A stretch of 64,000 nucleotides of DNA from Sinohyriopsis cumingii (taxonomy: Eukaryota; Mollusca; Bivalvia; Unionida; Unionidae), in the NCBI GenBank assembly GCA_028554795.2, contig JAPYKE020000037.1, positions 6,880,501 to 6,944,500 on the forward strand, in the 5' to 3' direction. Positions 24,190 to 37,618 of the stretch are shown piece after piece. Position 1 is the stretch's first letter, and every line of letters starts with the position of its first letter. The position numbers and the translations under genes were made by a program. Below the pieces are notes generated by a model. It did not search any database and had not been told where the DNA came from. It saw only the letters and a list, made by a program, of their open reading frames with translations.

Positions 24190-27100
24190 GCAATGTAAAG
24201 AAACCAATACTGACAATAGGAAACATTAAAAGTACCGTCATAAGCTCACACTGACCAATATATTAATGTAACATACTAATACTTTGCTTTAACAGCAACA
24301 GCTACCAGTGAATGTCATCTCCAAACATTGTAAACATCATGTCCAATTTTTAATTTTTATATGGCATTATAGCCATATAATATATAAATTGTATAAAGTA
24401 AACGAAAGTAAACAAGTTCAAGTGTTAACATCTCCAAGAACAAATCAAAGAAAAAAAGGAAAAATACGTTTTGACATAAAAATGAATTCATTGTAATGTT
24501 GTGGGATAACGTTATATTCCATTTTTATATTTTTTAAGTCATGAAAGTTGAGAAGTTATCATTAAAAGTGATTTCTTTTTTTTATGTGAAAAAATTGTGG
24601 TTCTGTAAAAGTATATTTCTGCTGGGAGTCCAATGCCTGAAATATAACTATTTAGATACAGCAAAAGATCATAGCAATTAAGTACGATTCATTTAGATAA
24701 CATGATATAATCATGTAATTTTAACATATCGATATTACTAAGTGGATATCCTTAATATGTGAACTCCTCTCATTTTCCAATACTGTCATCATGGGTAGAA
24801 ACTATCATGTAATTGATATGACAATCTTTGGCATCCTTACACATGACAAGGTATGCCCTCCTTAACGTAACAAGGCATGCCCTCCTTACACACAGAGGCA
24901 GGGTTCTCAATAGTTTTCCATACCAAAGAGACATTTGACAATTGCTGTAATTTCAAAATCTCAAGGGCATTTTATTATGTGTCTAATCTAAATCATCCCT
25001 AATACTATGCTGTATCAGTTTTGATATTGCATCTATAGTATTGTGCTTTATATATGAGAAATATCAAAGTTTAAATGAATAGTAGATATTATAACAGTAT
25101 CATTCTACGCCATTTTGATTATGCACTATTTTGACCCAAAGTCATAAACTTCCATTTCTATAGAAAATGAATCTCTAGAATGACAAAAAAGTTACTAGCC
25201 ATAACAAATCGATTTCACAAAATATCCTATTTTAAATCAGTAACGTTCACATAAAAGTCCTCAATAAGTATTTAACAGACAATGAACACCTACATCAGAT
25301 TAACTGTTTAGAATACTGTAATGAATTATGTTGTAACCGATTTTTTAGGCGGTTCTTTCTTACTGTAATGTGTGCATATTACAAGAAACAAATACTTTGT
25401 ATGATAAATCTCATAGTTGTATCAGCGTCCATTATATTTGTTTGATATGAAAGTTGGATGATCTTAAACCTGACGATAAGTATTTTTACTTTACATATAA
25501 ATTTTCAATAATCTTTTAAACGAATATTGATATTAAACTTAATCTGACCTACAAGATTAAGTTCATTAGAGGATAAAGGTATGAATGATAATAAATTGAA
25601 ATTAAAATCTTCTCCTGTAACTTTATATTTTGTCTCCGATTATCTGCATTTCCAGAGAAATGAGTTGTATATGCACATTATCCATTACTGGCTTTAAATC
25701 CGAGATAAAAGCGAAATCTTAATGGCTATTAATTTACTAACAGGAAAACAATTTATTATAATACCATAAATATTTTCCGCAAATTTTTTTTTTTTTTTTT
25801 TGCTTTCAACACTAAATCTCTTCCCCAATCAAAATTATGATACATATAAGAAAACCTTTAGTGATGCTAAAGTGATTTTGTTGTGTCACCTTGTAAATTC
25901 GAGTTTTCTAAATACCACTTTGTTACTGTAAAACATCGTTTTCTACTGAAGCATATATTACAACGAGATGGCGCGGTGAGTAGTAGAATTGTGTGAAGGT
26001 GTGAAGTGTGACAAATCCTTTCTTGGGTTGTTTGGAAGCCATATATGCATGGATGGTGTAGCCAAGATTTGTTTGTGGGAAAAATATGTTTATGTTCAAA
26101 CGTTACCTAGCTCTGTGTGCTGTTATCATATTTATGGCATAGGACAATGACGTTTTAAGATGCTTAATCTAGGGCAACTGTTCATCGTGTCATGCTAATA
26201 GCAGGGAGATACCATATATAATAGTACATAGCTCTGTATCACTGTAACAGAACACAAACTGAAAGAAATATTACAACAGATATATTTGCAAAAGAAAGCT
26301 GTTGTCAACACTGTAAGTTAATGTAAACAATACTTTGGTCATAAATGATATTTGCAGTCTCACAGCTGACTCATAACCAGTTGCAGCTGATTACCTTATA
26401 TATGTATGGGATAGTCCTATGTAATTTAATGTTTGTTAAAGCTTTGTGTGGAAGTGTAGAGGTATAGATAGCAATATGCAGAGTTTTCCAAATTTGGTAG
26501 TTAATTGTATGCAGTAATATTCGTGCTAATTTAAATGTGCTCTGACATATCACATGTTGACATGGCCATTCCATTGAGTAAAAACATCAAGTTCACTAAC
26601 TCGAGCTTAAACTAGTTTGAATATATCTTACCTTTTGTTTGTAAACCCTCCTCCAATTAACAAAAATTTAAAGCACAAATGAGATTAAAGATGCTATGAA
26701 CTTAATCATTGTATTTCCTGATTTATAATTTCAAACCTAGTTATGCCTAGGGTGGCTTTAAAACAGTTATCTTCTGCTCGTTTCACTCCAAACGAAGTTT
26801 TCAGTGTAAAAGATGACCATGATTGCGAGTCATTTCCAGTTCCTGGACAAGTTCATTTTCAGTGGTCTGTGCATATGAGGAAAATACTATGACATCTGCT
26901 TCCGATATTTACAATGCCGAATCAAGCAACATAAATGAATGACAACTAAACATTTGTCTTTCCAATGGATTTAACAAGCGATACAGTTTCTATTCTCATG
27001 TGTGCAAAATGATTCAAAATAAACTCTCAACATTATGGTGATTTACGGAATTATCAAACAGTTACCAAATAGGAAGATTTACGTCACAATGTTGTGTGAG

Positions 27101-27782
27101 GATAAGAGGCTCACCCATAGTGTACCCATTATGCTGCAGTGATAGTATGGAAAGACCATCACGCATGAAAGTTCCGGAGGATGGTAGTGTTATTGCCCAT
27201 CTGGTCACAGTTAGGTTATAAATTTAATGAAGGAAATGACAATGTTTTGCACAGTATTTATCACATTAAAGATTTCCGTTATTGACATCGGTGGCATAGT
27301 TCAAACAAACGGGGAGATATATTCAGATTATAGTAACCAATTTTGTTAATCAACGAGTCTGTCATGTACAGAGCCTTATCTTATATTGGGGGATATGTTG
27401 TATCATCAGGAGTGAGAACTGTACTAGCTTGAAAGTGACCAACTGAATATTTGTCGGGGGTATCAGGTCTTAAATTTTTTATGTTTTTACTTTCTATAAC
27501 AAATTAACAAGACAAAACACAATAGTCTTCAACTTAACTAAAAAGAAAATTTTGCTCTGTTTCTCTCTCATTCTCTCAAAAAAAAAGTTGAAAAGGAAAC
27601 AGACAGGAGCGAGAGCGAGAGAGATATCTAGATCAACTTCTTCATTAACCCGCTCTTATGAGATTAATGTGAAATGTTTATGACATGATAATCTAATAAT
27701 CAAGACCTTCGCACAGGGGCTCGTGTCGTTGCTCATAATTTAACTGTCAGTCCTACATTATTATAAACTATTAATATTGTAT
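24190..27782. other. Non-coding AT-rich sequence
   Basis: No gene, RNA or mobile element recognised. A poly(T) run is at about 25,785-25,801. GCATGCCCTCCTTAC/GTATGCCCTCCTTAACG words at 24,850-24,890 form a small local duplication. Confidence 0.4.
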
Positions 27783-27983
27783 ACTATGTGCACGGCCGGC
27801 GCCAGACCCGGACAGACTATCTAGCGCCCTTTGAAATGTTAGATTCTGGCGCCCCCCCCCCCCCGGAAAATATCAATTTCCAAATTTATAAACAATAAAA
27901 AAAATCAATATGTGCCCCCTAAAATCAGCGCCATAGGCGGCTGCCTAGTTTGTCTATATGGTACCGCCGGCCCTCACTATGTG
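27783..27983 (-). mobile_element. hAT-type non-autonomous transposon with 8-bp target duplications
   Basis: The element (27,791-27,975, 185 bases) is flanked by perfect 8-bp duplications ACTATGTG at 27,783-27,790 and 27,976-27,983. Its ends are CACGGCCGGCG on the left and, read inward from the right, GAGGGCCGGCG (9 of 11 positions shared). Eight-base duplications with CAGGG/GAGGG-like ends are typical of hAT elements. The interior contains GGCGCC, CGCCTATGGCGC and a poly(C) run and has no coding capacity, so it would need a transposase supplied elsewhere. The perfect duplication suggests a fairly recent insertion. Confidence 0.85.
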
Positions 27984-28709
27984 TATGACTGATAGTTAAA
28001 TATGAGTAATGATACGATGCTCTGTACATCACGCTCTTTGGTGGAACGGGACACAAGCAAGTTGTCACAGATGGTAACGAATGAAAGAACTAACAGCTGT
28101 TGAAGACGAATATAATAAACAACTTTTTAAAACTCTTTTTCTTTCTTAAGGGTTTGATCTAGTTCGTCTTGCCATCTTCCAATAGTTAGGTGTGTTAATT
28201 TTTGAAGGAATACAATCAATGTAAACATCAAGTCACCGCACTATATCAATCGCACCTGGCTTAAAATATAGTATTTTCTGATGGAATTACCTGTTTACAA
28301 ATATTACAAAACCATTTGCTTTGAAAAGTCACTAATAATACTGGTAACTATTTGTATGAGTCGCATTTATCGGTATAAGATATTTATAGTTTTACTGCAC
28401 ATAAATGATGTTCTGAATGGATAACATACAGTCAGAAATGACACGCCTTCTGATTGAATAAGCGTTTACACACAAGTCAAGCGCCAAAAGGAAGAACGGA
28501 AATTGTGTGTACTATAGACACAAAGTGTAAATGTCTGTTGAACCATTACTGACATTATGAGGACTATCATAATAACAAGTTCATCTTTATGATCATCCTC
28601 AACCAGTTTCCGAGTATCATTTCGAGGACTGGTAAGTCCTCAGAATACAGTCATGTCCTCGAAATGTTGGTGTTCATCTCATATCAGGTCTTCGCAAGTA
28701 CACCAATAC

Positions 28710-28759
<50 letters not shown>

Positions 28760-30607
28760 TATTGTCCCATTATTTCATATGTTGTCAACACGGTCAAGGT
28801 GTACACCACACCGGCTAGCATAGAGGCAAAAACACTTATTTATGGATATGCATTTAACCAGGACTTTATCTGATGTCAATCTGATCATCATGTTTGATCA
28901 CGCGCATCACAGAGAAAAACTATATGAAAGAGACCAATCTATGGCGAGAGACAAGTCAGATGAGGTTCTTGTTGTATGGAGTACTTGTGAGACGACGTTT
29001 GGGGAAGAAGATAATAAAAGCGTGATGCCACTTAAGTTAACTCAGTTAACAAACCCCAAAGACCGTTTTGAGGACCACCCACATCTCTAGAAAAGAGAGA
29101 GATTACTCAATCATTTCCATCTGTGTTTGTATGTTTTATATGTGGTTCTTTGTCTTTCTTTGTTAAAAACAAAAACTGGAAGTGAAAACCCCTTAAGCCT
29201 TTACCCCATTACCATTTTAACATTACCATTCTCATTGAGGCTATGAAACCGTTTGAATCCTTGGCTTAAATGCTTGATACTCTATGGCCTCAAACCTACT
29301 ACGTATACGGTCAGAACTAAACGTTGCAAAATAAACACACATATAAATATAATCGTGTATTCGTGTGTTATAGACACTCACACTAATCAGATGTTCAACT
29401 ATAAATACAATTCTTATTGTATGTGATCCATGAGAAAGTGCATATTCCAAGTGATTGATTTTTTTAATATTATTTTTCAACTTTTTATCGAATATATATG
29501 GTTAACATATATTGAAATAATGTCATCTGCCATGATGACAATCGCTTTATTCATTGTAATAAATAGGTAAGGCAAGAGAAGCAAGTTCGAATCCCACTTC
29601 GAACTTTATTTTTTCTATTTTGTTTCACTCATGTATGTGTTTATTTTTTTCATCCGATTAGGTAAAGAATTATGTTATTATTCATAGTTTTTCTGTGCAA
29701 ATGTACAAATGTACAAAAAACAACATACATTACAAGCATCAGACATTAGGGTTAGAGGATTCACGGTAGTATTTCAAGTCCCATAGTAAACATATGGCAA
29801 CACCATAATATTCAAAATTCAATAACTGAAAATTTCTGGGTGGTATTGATCAGACATATTTTTCCATGCACAACTATCACTAGTGCAAGCTTATATATGG
29901 AGAACGCCATATGACCCGCGGCATTTTTATAATCTACATGTGCATGAAACACAAGTTATTGATTCTGCACCAAATGAACCAGGTGCTACTTTCATTAGTG
30001 AGTACTCCTAAGTCAGGCGTGTAAAAATACTAAAATTGAATCAATAGAATTTTGTCTACATTTACCAAACAATTACGGAGATAGTAACATCTTAAAAGAA
30101 ATTTTTAATAAAATTTTCATTTTCATTATTAACAAATTATGGATCACTAAACCATTATATACTCTATTATTTGTACAAACCATTTCTAGACTGGTTCACG
30201 GTTCTTCCGTATAGTTAGTACAGTGTATCCTATAGATCAGTTACTTTATTATGCTATACACTTTAGCACTCCAACACGCTTTTAAGCATAACATAAAAAT
30301 AATTTTCATTGTTTCGAGGAACTAATGGACATAATGTGTAACATAATCTACGAAATACATCCGAATAATGCTAATTTCAAGTACAATATAGTTAAATACT
30401 TTACCGCAAAAGATTATACATATATACATACATGCTTATGTTTGTGTTTAGTGTATTGTGAACATTCTAAAACATGAATGTGCATCATACCTACAGACAA
30501 ATATACATACATACATACGCATGCATGCATCCATACATGCATGCATAGGTGCGTACGTACGTATGCTCGCACGCGTACGCTCCCACGGATACACGCACAC
30601 ACACACA

Positions 30608-30639
<32 letters not shown>

Positions 30640-31295
30640 CACGGATTTTTTTATCATTACAATAATTAAGAACAGCTATAATTGATTGCTTGCAGAAGCA
30701 AGATCTTACGATTTTTGTAAACCACACCTATCAACGTTCGTTAAATAATTTCTTATATTTTTCGATTTTTAATTAAACCTTTCCATTTATTTTATACGGC
30801 ATATAAAAGTCCATAAACTTAATTTTAACTGGCATTCTTTTGTGTTCGAATTTTGCACTTTCGACATTTTCCATGTTATCCTGCATTAGTCATAACAATA
30901 TATTCCACATTCTATCTAGTTGTAATAGAAAATTGAATGTTCGTTTGTTTGGATATCTTTGCTTGACCATACAATACTGGAAATACATACTCGGCGGAGT
31001 TATCTATTTGAAAACTATTTGAAGCGGTCATCACATCTATCAATTCGATTGAATTTTAATATCAGTGAGATGTGTCCATCCCTTGTTAAAAGCCAACTCT
31101 ATATCCTCTTTCATCCGTCCGCTTGTCTAGAAGTAATGTTTTCCAATGTGAATTATTTTAAAGGGTCAGGCAGCATCTTACAGAAATATATGACATTGAA
31201 CACTGCGCATAGATGTTTTCAGAAGAACGTTTACTTTACTTTAGTTTTCATAAACAGACGTACCCATATATTTTTAACTACAATAAGATGTAGAT
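27984..31295. other. Non-coding sequence with microsatellites
   Basis: Contains a (CA)n tract (about 28,711-28,759), a palindromic box-B-like word AGTTCGAATCCCACTTCGAACT split as 8-base arms at 29,584-29,605, and a (TACA)n/(TGCA)n/(CGTA)n purine-pyrimidine block at 30,500-30,640. Open frames through the last are simple Thr-Tyr/Cys-Met repeats. No host gene seen before the GPCR. Confidence 0.5.
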
Positions 31296-32525
31296 CTACA
31301 CAAAGGTAGATTGTTCGTTCACATCATTTCCCTTTGTGCTATTGGATTGACTCTGGCTCGTTTCCGTTGATTCAGTTGTACCAGGGACAGTGGTACGCTT
31401 TGGCAGCATTTTTCTGATACTCTCTAGGAGCATCGATTTAAGTTCGTCTCTGAAACGTCTGTTCATAATTATATAGACCCAAAGGTTTGAATGGAAACTT
31501 ATCAACAAGGCAATTTCGTATACAACATGGAAAAGACGATTGTCTCTTAGCGCCAGTATGTTTTGACCGCTATGCGTTTTCAGTACAGTCACCAGTAGAA
31601 AAATACCGTATGGGATTTCTGGAATCAGAAAGATGGTGACAATGTAGACGACAATAATGGAGGCTCTCTTATTTTGTTGGTCCCTCACTCGACTTTGTTC
31701 AGCACTTATTGACCCTTTTCGAATGTTTCTATGAAACAACTTTTGGATAATTAAGATTGTAAGGACAAGCAATAGGACGCATGGCAATATATTCACAAGA
31801 AGCAAAGTTATCCACAGAAAGATGCAAGATTCCACACATGGATCTTCAATAATCCAGTGACAGTAACCAGCTATTTTGTGTGCTTTCATCGTATTAAGAT
31901 GGTAAGTATGGATGACGAACGCAAATATAGTGATGACGGTGACTGCGATGAAAGTTCGGCGAGTCGTAAAACAAGATTTTGCTTTGAATGGAAACCAGAC
32001 GCAAAAGAATCTCTGAAAGCCAAGCAACAATGTCTGCCATATGGAGACAGTGTGGAAAGCCTTAGAAATGTAAAACTTAGAGATCATAAATGCCTCACAC
32101 CAGCCTTCATTCAGACTGACATGTCCTTGTATTCCACTGGTGAACACATGTATATACGTAGGTAAGGTCACAAGTCCAGTTAGAGAGTCCGATATTGCAA
32201 TGAGAATAAGGATTAGGTTGGTGGTTGTTCTCATGCTTTTCCGGACGAAAACTGCTACGATCAGCACATTTGCAAACGCCGTTAAAATAACCAGGAACGT
32301 CCAGACGTAGACATATACCTTCTCTTCAAAATCATGCAATTGGTAGAAGAATTCAGGATAATAGTCAGAAATGTAATTCTGATTGTCTTGGCTACCATTC
32401 TCCCCAGAATAAACATTTGTCGGGGATATATCATTGTCTGGAAGCGTATTAGACGTCTCGTGTATCTCAAAGCTAATATTTATATGTGCCATCTGCCTAC
32501 GTTGAGCTGTGTGAATCTTTTCCAA
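31296..32525 (-). CDS. Class A GPCR, probably peptide receptor (FMRFamide / sex-peptide / myosuppressin-receptor-like)
   Basis: Single uninterrupted 409-residue frame; this is the one convincing host protein gene. The N-terminus (about 70 residues) is extracellular, with NIS and NGS glycosylation sites. TM1 is around 72-96, TM2 has IAISDSL (the conserved Asp), TM3 ends in GFQRFFCVW in place of DRY, ECL2 has cysteines that could pair with the TM3 Cys (GWCEAF), TM6 has FLIPEIPYG instead of CWxP, and TM7 ends NLWVYIIMNRRF in place of NPxxY. The (V/I)EIP-like TM6 motif and QRF after TM3 are typical of the invertebrate dmsr/sex-peptide-receptor-like group, which is expanded in lophotrochozoans. 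The tail is Ser/Thr-rich. Expected to sit in the plasma membrane and couple neuropeptide binding to G proteins. An alternative start at Met12 (MAHINISF) is possible. No TATA box is obvious; extra 5' exons cannot be excluded. Ligand unknown. Confidence 0.8.
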   Translation of the reverse strand: MEKIHTAQRRQMAHINISFEIHETSNTLPDNDISPTNVYSGENGSQDNQNYISDYYPEFFYQLHDFEEKVYVYVWTFLVILTAFANVLIVAVFVRKSMRTTTNLILILIAISDSLTGLVTLPTYIHVFTSGIQGHVSLNEGWCEAFMISKFYISKAFHTVSIWQTLLLGFQRFFCVWFPFKAKSCFTTRRTFIAVTVITIFAFVIHTYHLNTMKAHKIAGYCHWIIEDPCVESCIFLWITLLLVNILPCVLLLVLTILIIQKLFHRNIRKGSISAEQSRVRDQQNKRASIIVVYIVTIFLIPEIPYGIFLLVTVLKTHSGQNILALRDNRLFHVVYEIALLISFHSNLWVYIIMNRRFRDELKSMLLESIRKMLPKRTTVPGTTESTETSQSQSNSTKGNDVNEQSTFV

Positions 32526-35222
32526 GTCTGAAAATAGTTTAAGTATGTACTATACTGTCAAAGCTAGATTTCGTTTCATTACATACATGACAAATACATA
32601 ACCGTTTTGAAAAAATACGAACAAGGATATTAAGTGCATCGGTTATTCCTTTCTAAAAATATTCCAGTCTCCTGTAAAATTACATATCTAATTCGGTATA
32701 AACCCTACGACGAACAATACAAAATGAATATAAAAAACCGTATTGACTTGAATAATTAAAATCTTGTAGGCAATATATGTTAAATCTCACCAGATGCATG
32801 TCTGGATTATCAACATTCGATATGTCATGTCGTGGATGATTGTTGATTGTAAACCAAAATTTTAATTTGAATAAAGTCGCACTCATTAAAATATTAAATT
32901 AATTAATTATAAGTGTTATGCTTTGACAGCGGTCAAGCTAAAAAGTCTCTCGATAATAGGACCATACCCAAAGCAATCTTCCTGGTATCAATATGCATGG
33001 AATATGTACTAAGGAAAACAGTTTTGTATTCAATAGTAATTATTTTGAACAAAGACCCGATACAGAGTATTACCTAGATGATATATACTGGTACGTGTTA
33101 TTGTCGTACATTGTAAAAGTATTATCGGTGTAGTAAAACGGTTAACCGGTCAACAAAGTGTTGATATTATAGAATATAGAAAAGTCAGGGAAATGGACGT
33201 TTGATGTCGTTAAATAAACATATTCAGCAGAAAATCCACGTTTATTTAGCATCGTATCTTGTATTTTGATATTGTCTAGAGAGACTTCGCCGCCCATGAC
33301 AATATAATGTTTCGACTTATTTATTTTGTTATAGTTCAAAGCACGTATATATCATCTAATTAGCAACGAACATGCACACAGTGGCATAATTCTAACGCAT
33401 GTATAATGAAAGCATTTCATACTTTACCCCGGTTAGAAAATTTCTGCATCTAGTAATGATGTGTCTTCTTTTAAATAATTTTCCAACATTTGCACGTTAA
33501 GCGACGCTCTTTGAATCATCGAAACTGAAGATCTCACAATGTATCCAGCTGACACAGACGTTTGTAAATATGATAAAGTGTCTCATTTCCTGAAGTAATT
33601 GTGTGTAACATGCGCAGTTCCATGGCTAAAATATTAAAGTAGCAATACCCACTCAGCCTTTCTATCAGTAGTTAAAGGGATTAGTATGACCCTGTGTTCT
33701 TGTCTGAAAGGGAAAATTCCCATTCGGGGCGAAAACATACATATGGAGAAATTTAACAATGGTTGCCACTGTTATTACAAAGAAAATATACTAACTGCGT
33801 TACGTTTTTTTTTAATGTAGTTTTGAAAAGAAGAAAACAATCTAACCATATGTGTGTGGATGTAACACAAGGACATTTCGACCTGTTAACAATCTTCGCT
33901 TTTGCATCACAACTGACCCAGAAATCGCGTTGCTGTCTTGTCGTCGGCTGTTGATACCCGTAGAAACTTTAGTCGGAATACGAATAAAGCTGCCACAAAA
34001 TAACACGAGATTCTCTTTCTGTCCAAAGCCAATATCATCCTCGATCACGTGACAAAAGAGCTGTACAACCACGTGATATCCAAGGAATAATTTAAGCTCA
34101 TCCTTGACACGAATGACAAATACGTTGCTGTCAGAAACAAGATAATATCCCTGCAAACCAAGGCGCCTTCGACGAAAATAGAGAAAACGAACTATTTCAC
34201 CACGTAAGGGACGAGACCTCATCAGAGCTCTTAAAATAGGACTGATTGCAGCCGGTAATTCATCATAAGCTGCGTGCAACAGACATGCAGGTTGGAGTCA
34301 TGTGGACAACATGTTTCCCGCACGATGCCCCTCCCCAGCGTGCCCTAATCAAATGATCCCGACTATCAATACAAATGGAATAATATGAATATAAATTACT
34401 ATTGGTTATACTCGTGTGCGCACGGAAATGAAATGATAATGTTCACGCACACCGGCCTACTTTTATTTATTGCAAAATCTAACACTATGGAAAATCAAAG
34501 ACTGTCGATATCATACAAGTTCAATAGGCATAATGATTTTTGAGGATCAGTGGTACGCACTATATTATGTATGACACAAAATTTCCATGTAAAATAGGGT
34601 CAGATTTTCTCCTGGCTGTTGAATCATATGAGTTTAAAACTAGACGAAGAATCTCTCTCCCCGAAGGACGTACGATACCTACATATATTACATTTATAGT
34701 TAATTTGACAAGTATATTTTTAACATCTGACAGCAAGTTAAGCTGTGTTAGCTCTTGTTCAAATTATGTACAGGTATTAATTTGGTTGCTGAACCGACCT
34801 CTCGGAGGTTGGAACAGATAGCAAGAGCTCGGCAATCAATCCACTCCACGAGCAGTCAGCATGCACGAAATCCGCTGGTGGTGACTGCTATATTTTGCTA
34901 TCACCGTAGAGGACGAAGTTGAATGCTGCTACCTATTTGAATACTTATTAGACCAAGAAATATGTTTGTTCTGCACATGCACATATCACTAAAGCGTGCT
35001 TTAAATCAGTTTTATGTATATCAATATGTTTGCATCTTTGGTACATGACATTGCCTATGATGTGTGCGATTTTTGTTCATGATTGTATACTGTAGTAATC
35101 TTATATAAACAAAATAATACGTAGTTAATTGTTATCCATTCGTATAGATTATGTTTTCATAGATATTAAGCTACAAATAGCTGTAAACAATTTAAATTCA
35201 AAATATATATTTTGTGGCAATT
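32526..35222. other. Non-coding sequence; one unrecognised 145-codon frame
   Basis: A minus-strand frame at 34,279-33,842 (145 aa, Arg-rich near its start: YFRRRRLG) overlaps a plus-strand frame at 33,852-34,052. I recognise no domain in either. The segment is somewhat less AT-rich than its surroundings and might be an old repeat or an exon of an unidentified gene, but nothing in the sequence decides it. Confidence 0.3.
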
Positions 35223-36132
35223 TATGATTAGATACTAGATACTGAAAATCGACGAGTAAAGTTGCTTGAGTAAATATTGTGAAACATTTTGATTAAGAAG
35301 GAAGTTCTGTGACATGGTGGATAGTAATATTTGTAATAGAGATTAAAAGATGTATATACATTCCTATTTTGGATTCATGCCTACTTTGGATTCATACTTA
35401 TTTCGGATTCCTATTCTGGAGTCTTCTTTATTATATTCGTATTGTTGTAGTTTTTGTTCTTCAGAAGCAGTTAATGTTGTGTTTGCATATTACTTGAGAG
35501 GAAACATTTGTTAGCAGTAGTCGATGGAATCTCAATGTGCTCATTGGACCAAAATATTATTCTAGGACAATTGGGACTTATACAGAGAAGATATGGACAA
35601 TGTCATATGAATATATCATGACTGCATTGCTTTCGAGGATCTGAAATTCATACCGAACATTCGATTCGTTAGAACTTGAATAGAAATTTGATTAACTTTT
35701 AAGATTTTTTTGAATTCAATTCATGATACTTAAGTTTCTCTTGATCTGGATATTGCTTTTATAAATGTGATTTATTATAAAATACTTTATGAAATATATC
35801 ATTTCAAGGCGGATATTTATGCTCATGACATATATCACAATTGTTTCGTTTGATTTTGTAACACAAAATGGAAAAAATTCACGTTTCTCATCATCATTAT
35901 CATCATATGAAAAAAATGATTGCATACTACCGCATTTTTTTCATGATTAGTTTTGATCACTGCACTCCAAAAGCGACAAGAATTGTTATTTTAGGTACTC
36001 CATTAAACCTCATTTAGCGGCTACTAGTCACGCATAGCCATAAATATGCATGCAGAATATATGATTAGATACTAGAGACTGAGCATCGACGAATTAGGTC
36101 ACTTGAGTAAATATTGTGAAATACTTGATTAT
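35223..36132 (+). repeat. Pair of direct repeats, about 75 bases, 836 bases apart
   Basis: 35,223-35,297 and 36,059-36,132 share TATGATTAGATACTAGA, GACTGA-like and CTTGAGTAAATATTGTGAAA blocks with about ten differences. The DNA between them is AT-rich and has no recognised coding content. They may be two members of a dispersed family or the remains of element ends. Confidence 0.65.
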
Positions 36133-36134
36133 TA

Positions 36135-37536
36135 TCTTGACTCGAATCACACACGTATCAATGAGAGTTTGTTTTCAATTGTTTCAAGTAAATGATGTGT
36201 GAAAAGACCCAATGCTGTCTTATATCGATACTTAGAGATTACTAATCTCGTCAGGGAACTGTAAAACTTTAATCATAAAAATCAATTCTATATAAACATA
36301 ATGATGTTTACCTTTTTAAATGGTGTCTTGTTGATATAGGCAGTGGACATGCGAAAACATAATTCAAATGTAATAACATACCATGATCATGAATATACTA
36401 CACAAAATAATTTGTATGTAGGTATAAAATGTATTAAACCTATAGATAACGATGCATGATGGTATATGTTTGGTCTTTCTTTTATTATTTTCATATCCGA
36501 CCGATATTTAAGTACAGGAAAATAGCATGATTTTACAATGCCACAGCCGTGATGAGGAATAGTTTTTTCTTTTTTAATAATTAAAAGAGATTATATCCAT
36601 TATATCGAAGGGTATTATTTCAATGTTCTACTAGTTATACATTTGATGACATAATACTAAATTTATGTATAATGCATCTGACAAATATCCTCATGGTTGA
36701 TTTAGCATAAATGTCATCCCAATGATACAAACGTTTAGTATAATGCACAGACGAGCGACAGTGACTGTGTGAAGTTCTATGTGACTCCCTGTTATGCGTT
36801 AGGGTGGGGTGCTCCCAATATTTATTTGAATTACTTTGGAATTCCCACCCTGGCTCGTTTTTGTAGGAAGTGAAATTAGTGATAGAGAGAGGTAAAGCTA
36901 CGAGCCCTCAATCAGCAATACCGACAATTAAATTATTAAGAACACAAAGGTGAAATCCAAAAGAATAACAATTTAATGCAAATTAAACGATATTAGTTTC
37001 TCAACCAATCTACTGCCTCTCGACCATGTGACAACCTATTTCATCACGTGATTATAGTGTAAGATGGCTTTCCCCTGTACTTGGTTTCTACTCTTCTGTG
37101 TTTACTACGCCAATTGCTTTCCTCCTTCCGGCGTTCTCCGATTTTTCCTGTCCTCTTCCCCTTCTGTCTTCCTTTCTCCTCCTCCTTTTCTTTCTCTCTT
37201 TCTCCTTCAACGAGGCTTGTTCCCCGCCTACTTCTATTCTCTATTTCTCCTTCAACGAAGCTTGTTCTCCGCCTACTTCTATCCTGTCTCTCTGAGACTC
37301 GGGACTTGACTACTCTGTCCCCAAAAGCTTCCTACGAAAAACACAAGGACGTTAGCATTTGTGTTAGCCATCTCGCCACACTAAATCAACAATCAATCAA
37401 TCATCAGACTAAGGTTATCTACATCTTTGGTCACGCATTCGTGCACATCGAAAAACACACACGTTCTTATAGAAACAACGTTGCGATAAGAGCGGTGTCC
37501 TACTTATCATACAGAAATCACTAAATTGCGTCACAT

Positions 37537-37618
<82 letters not shown>

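Noticed and set aside
30414-30727. Cys/Met/Tyr-rich and Thr/His-rich frames on both strands
   Set aside because: Translations of (TACA)n and (TGCA)n simple repeats.
31857-32531. Plus-strand frames opposite the GPCR
   Set aside because: Shadows of the minus-strand receptor with no domain of their own.
33842-34279. 145-codon minus-strand frame as a host gene
   Set aside because: No recognised domain, overlapped by an equally open plus-strand frame, and no promoter or poly(A) signal that decides for it.
37081-37524. 147-codon Ser/Leu-rich plus-strand frame
   Set aside because: Low-complexity translation of a pyrimidine-rich stretch with a 48-base duplication; no domain or gene signals.
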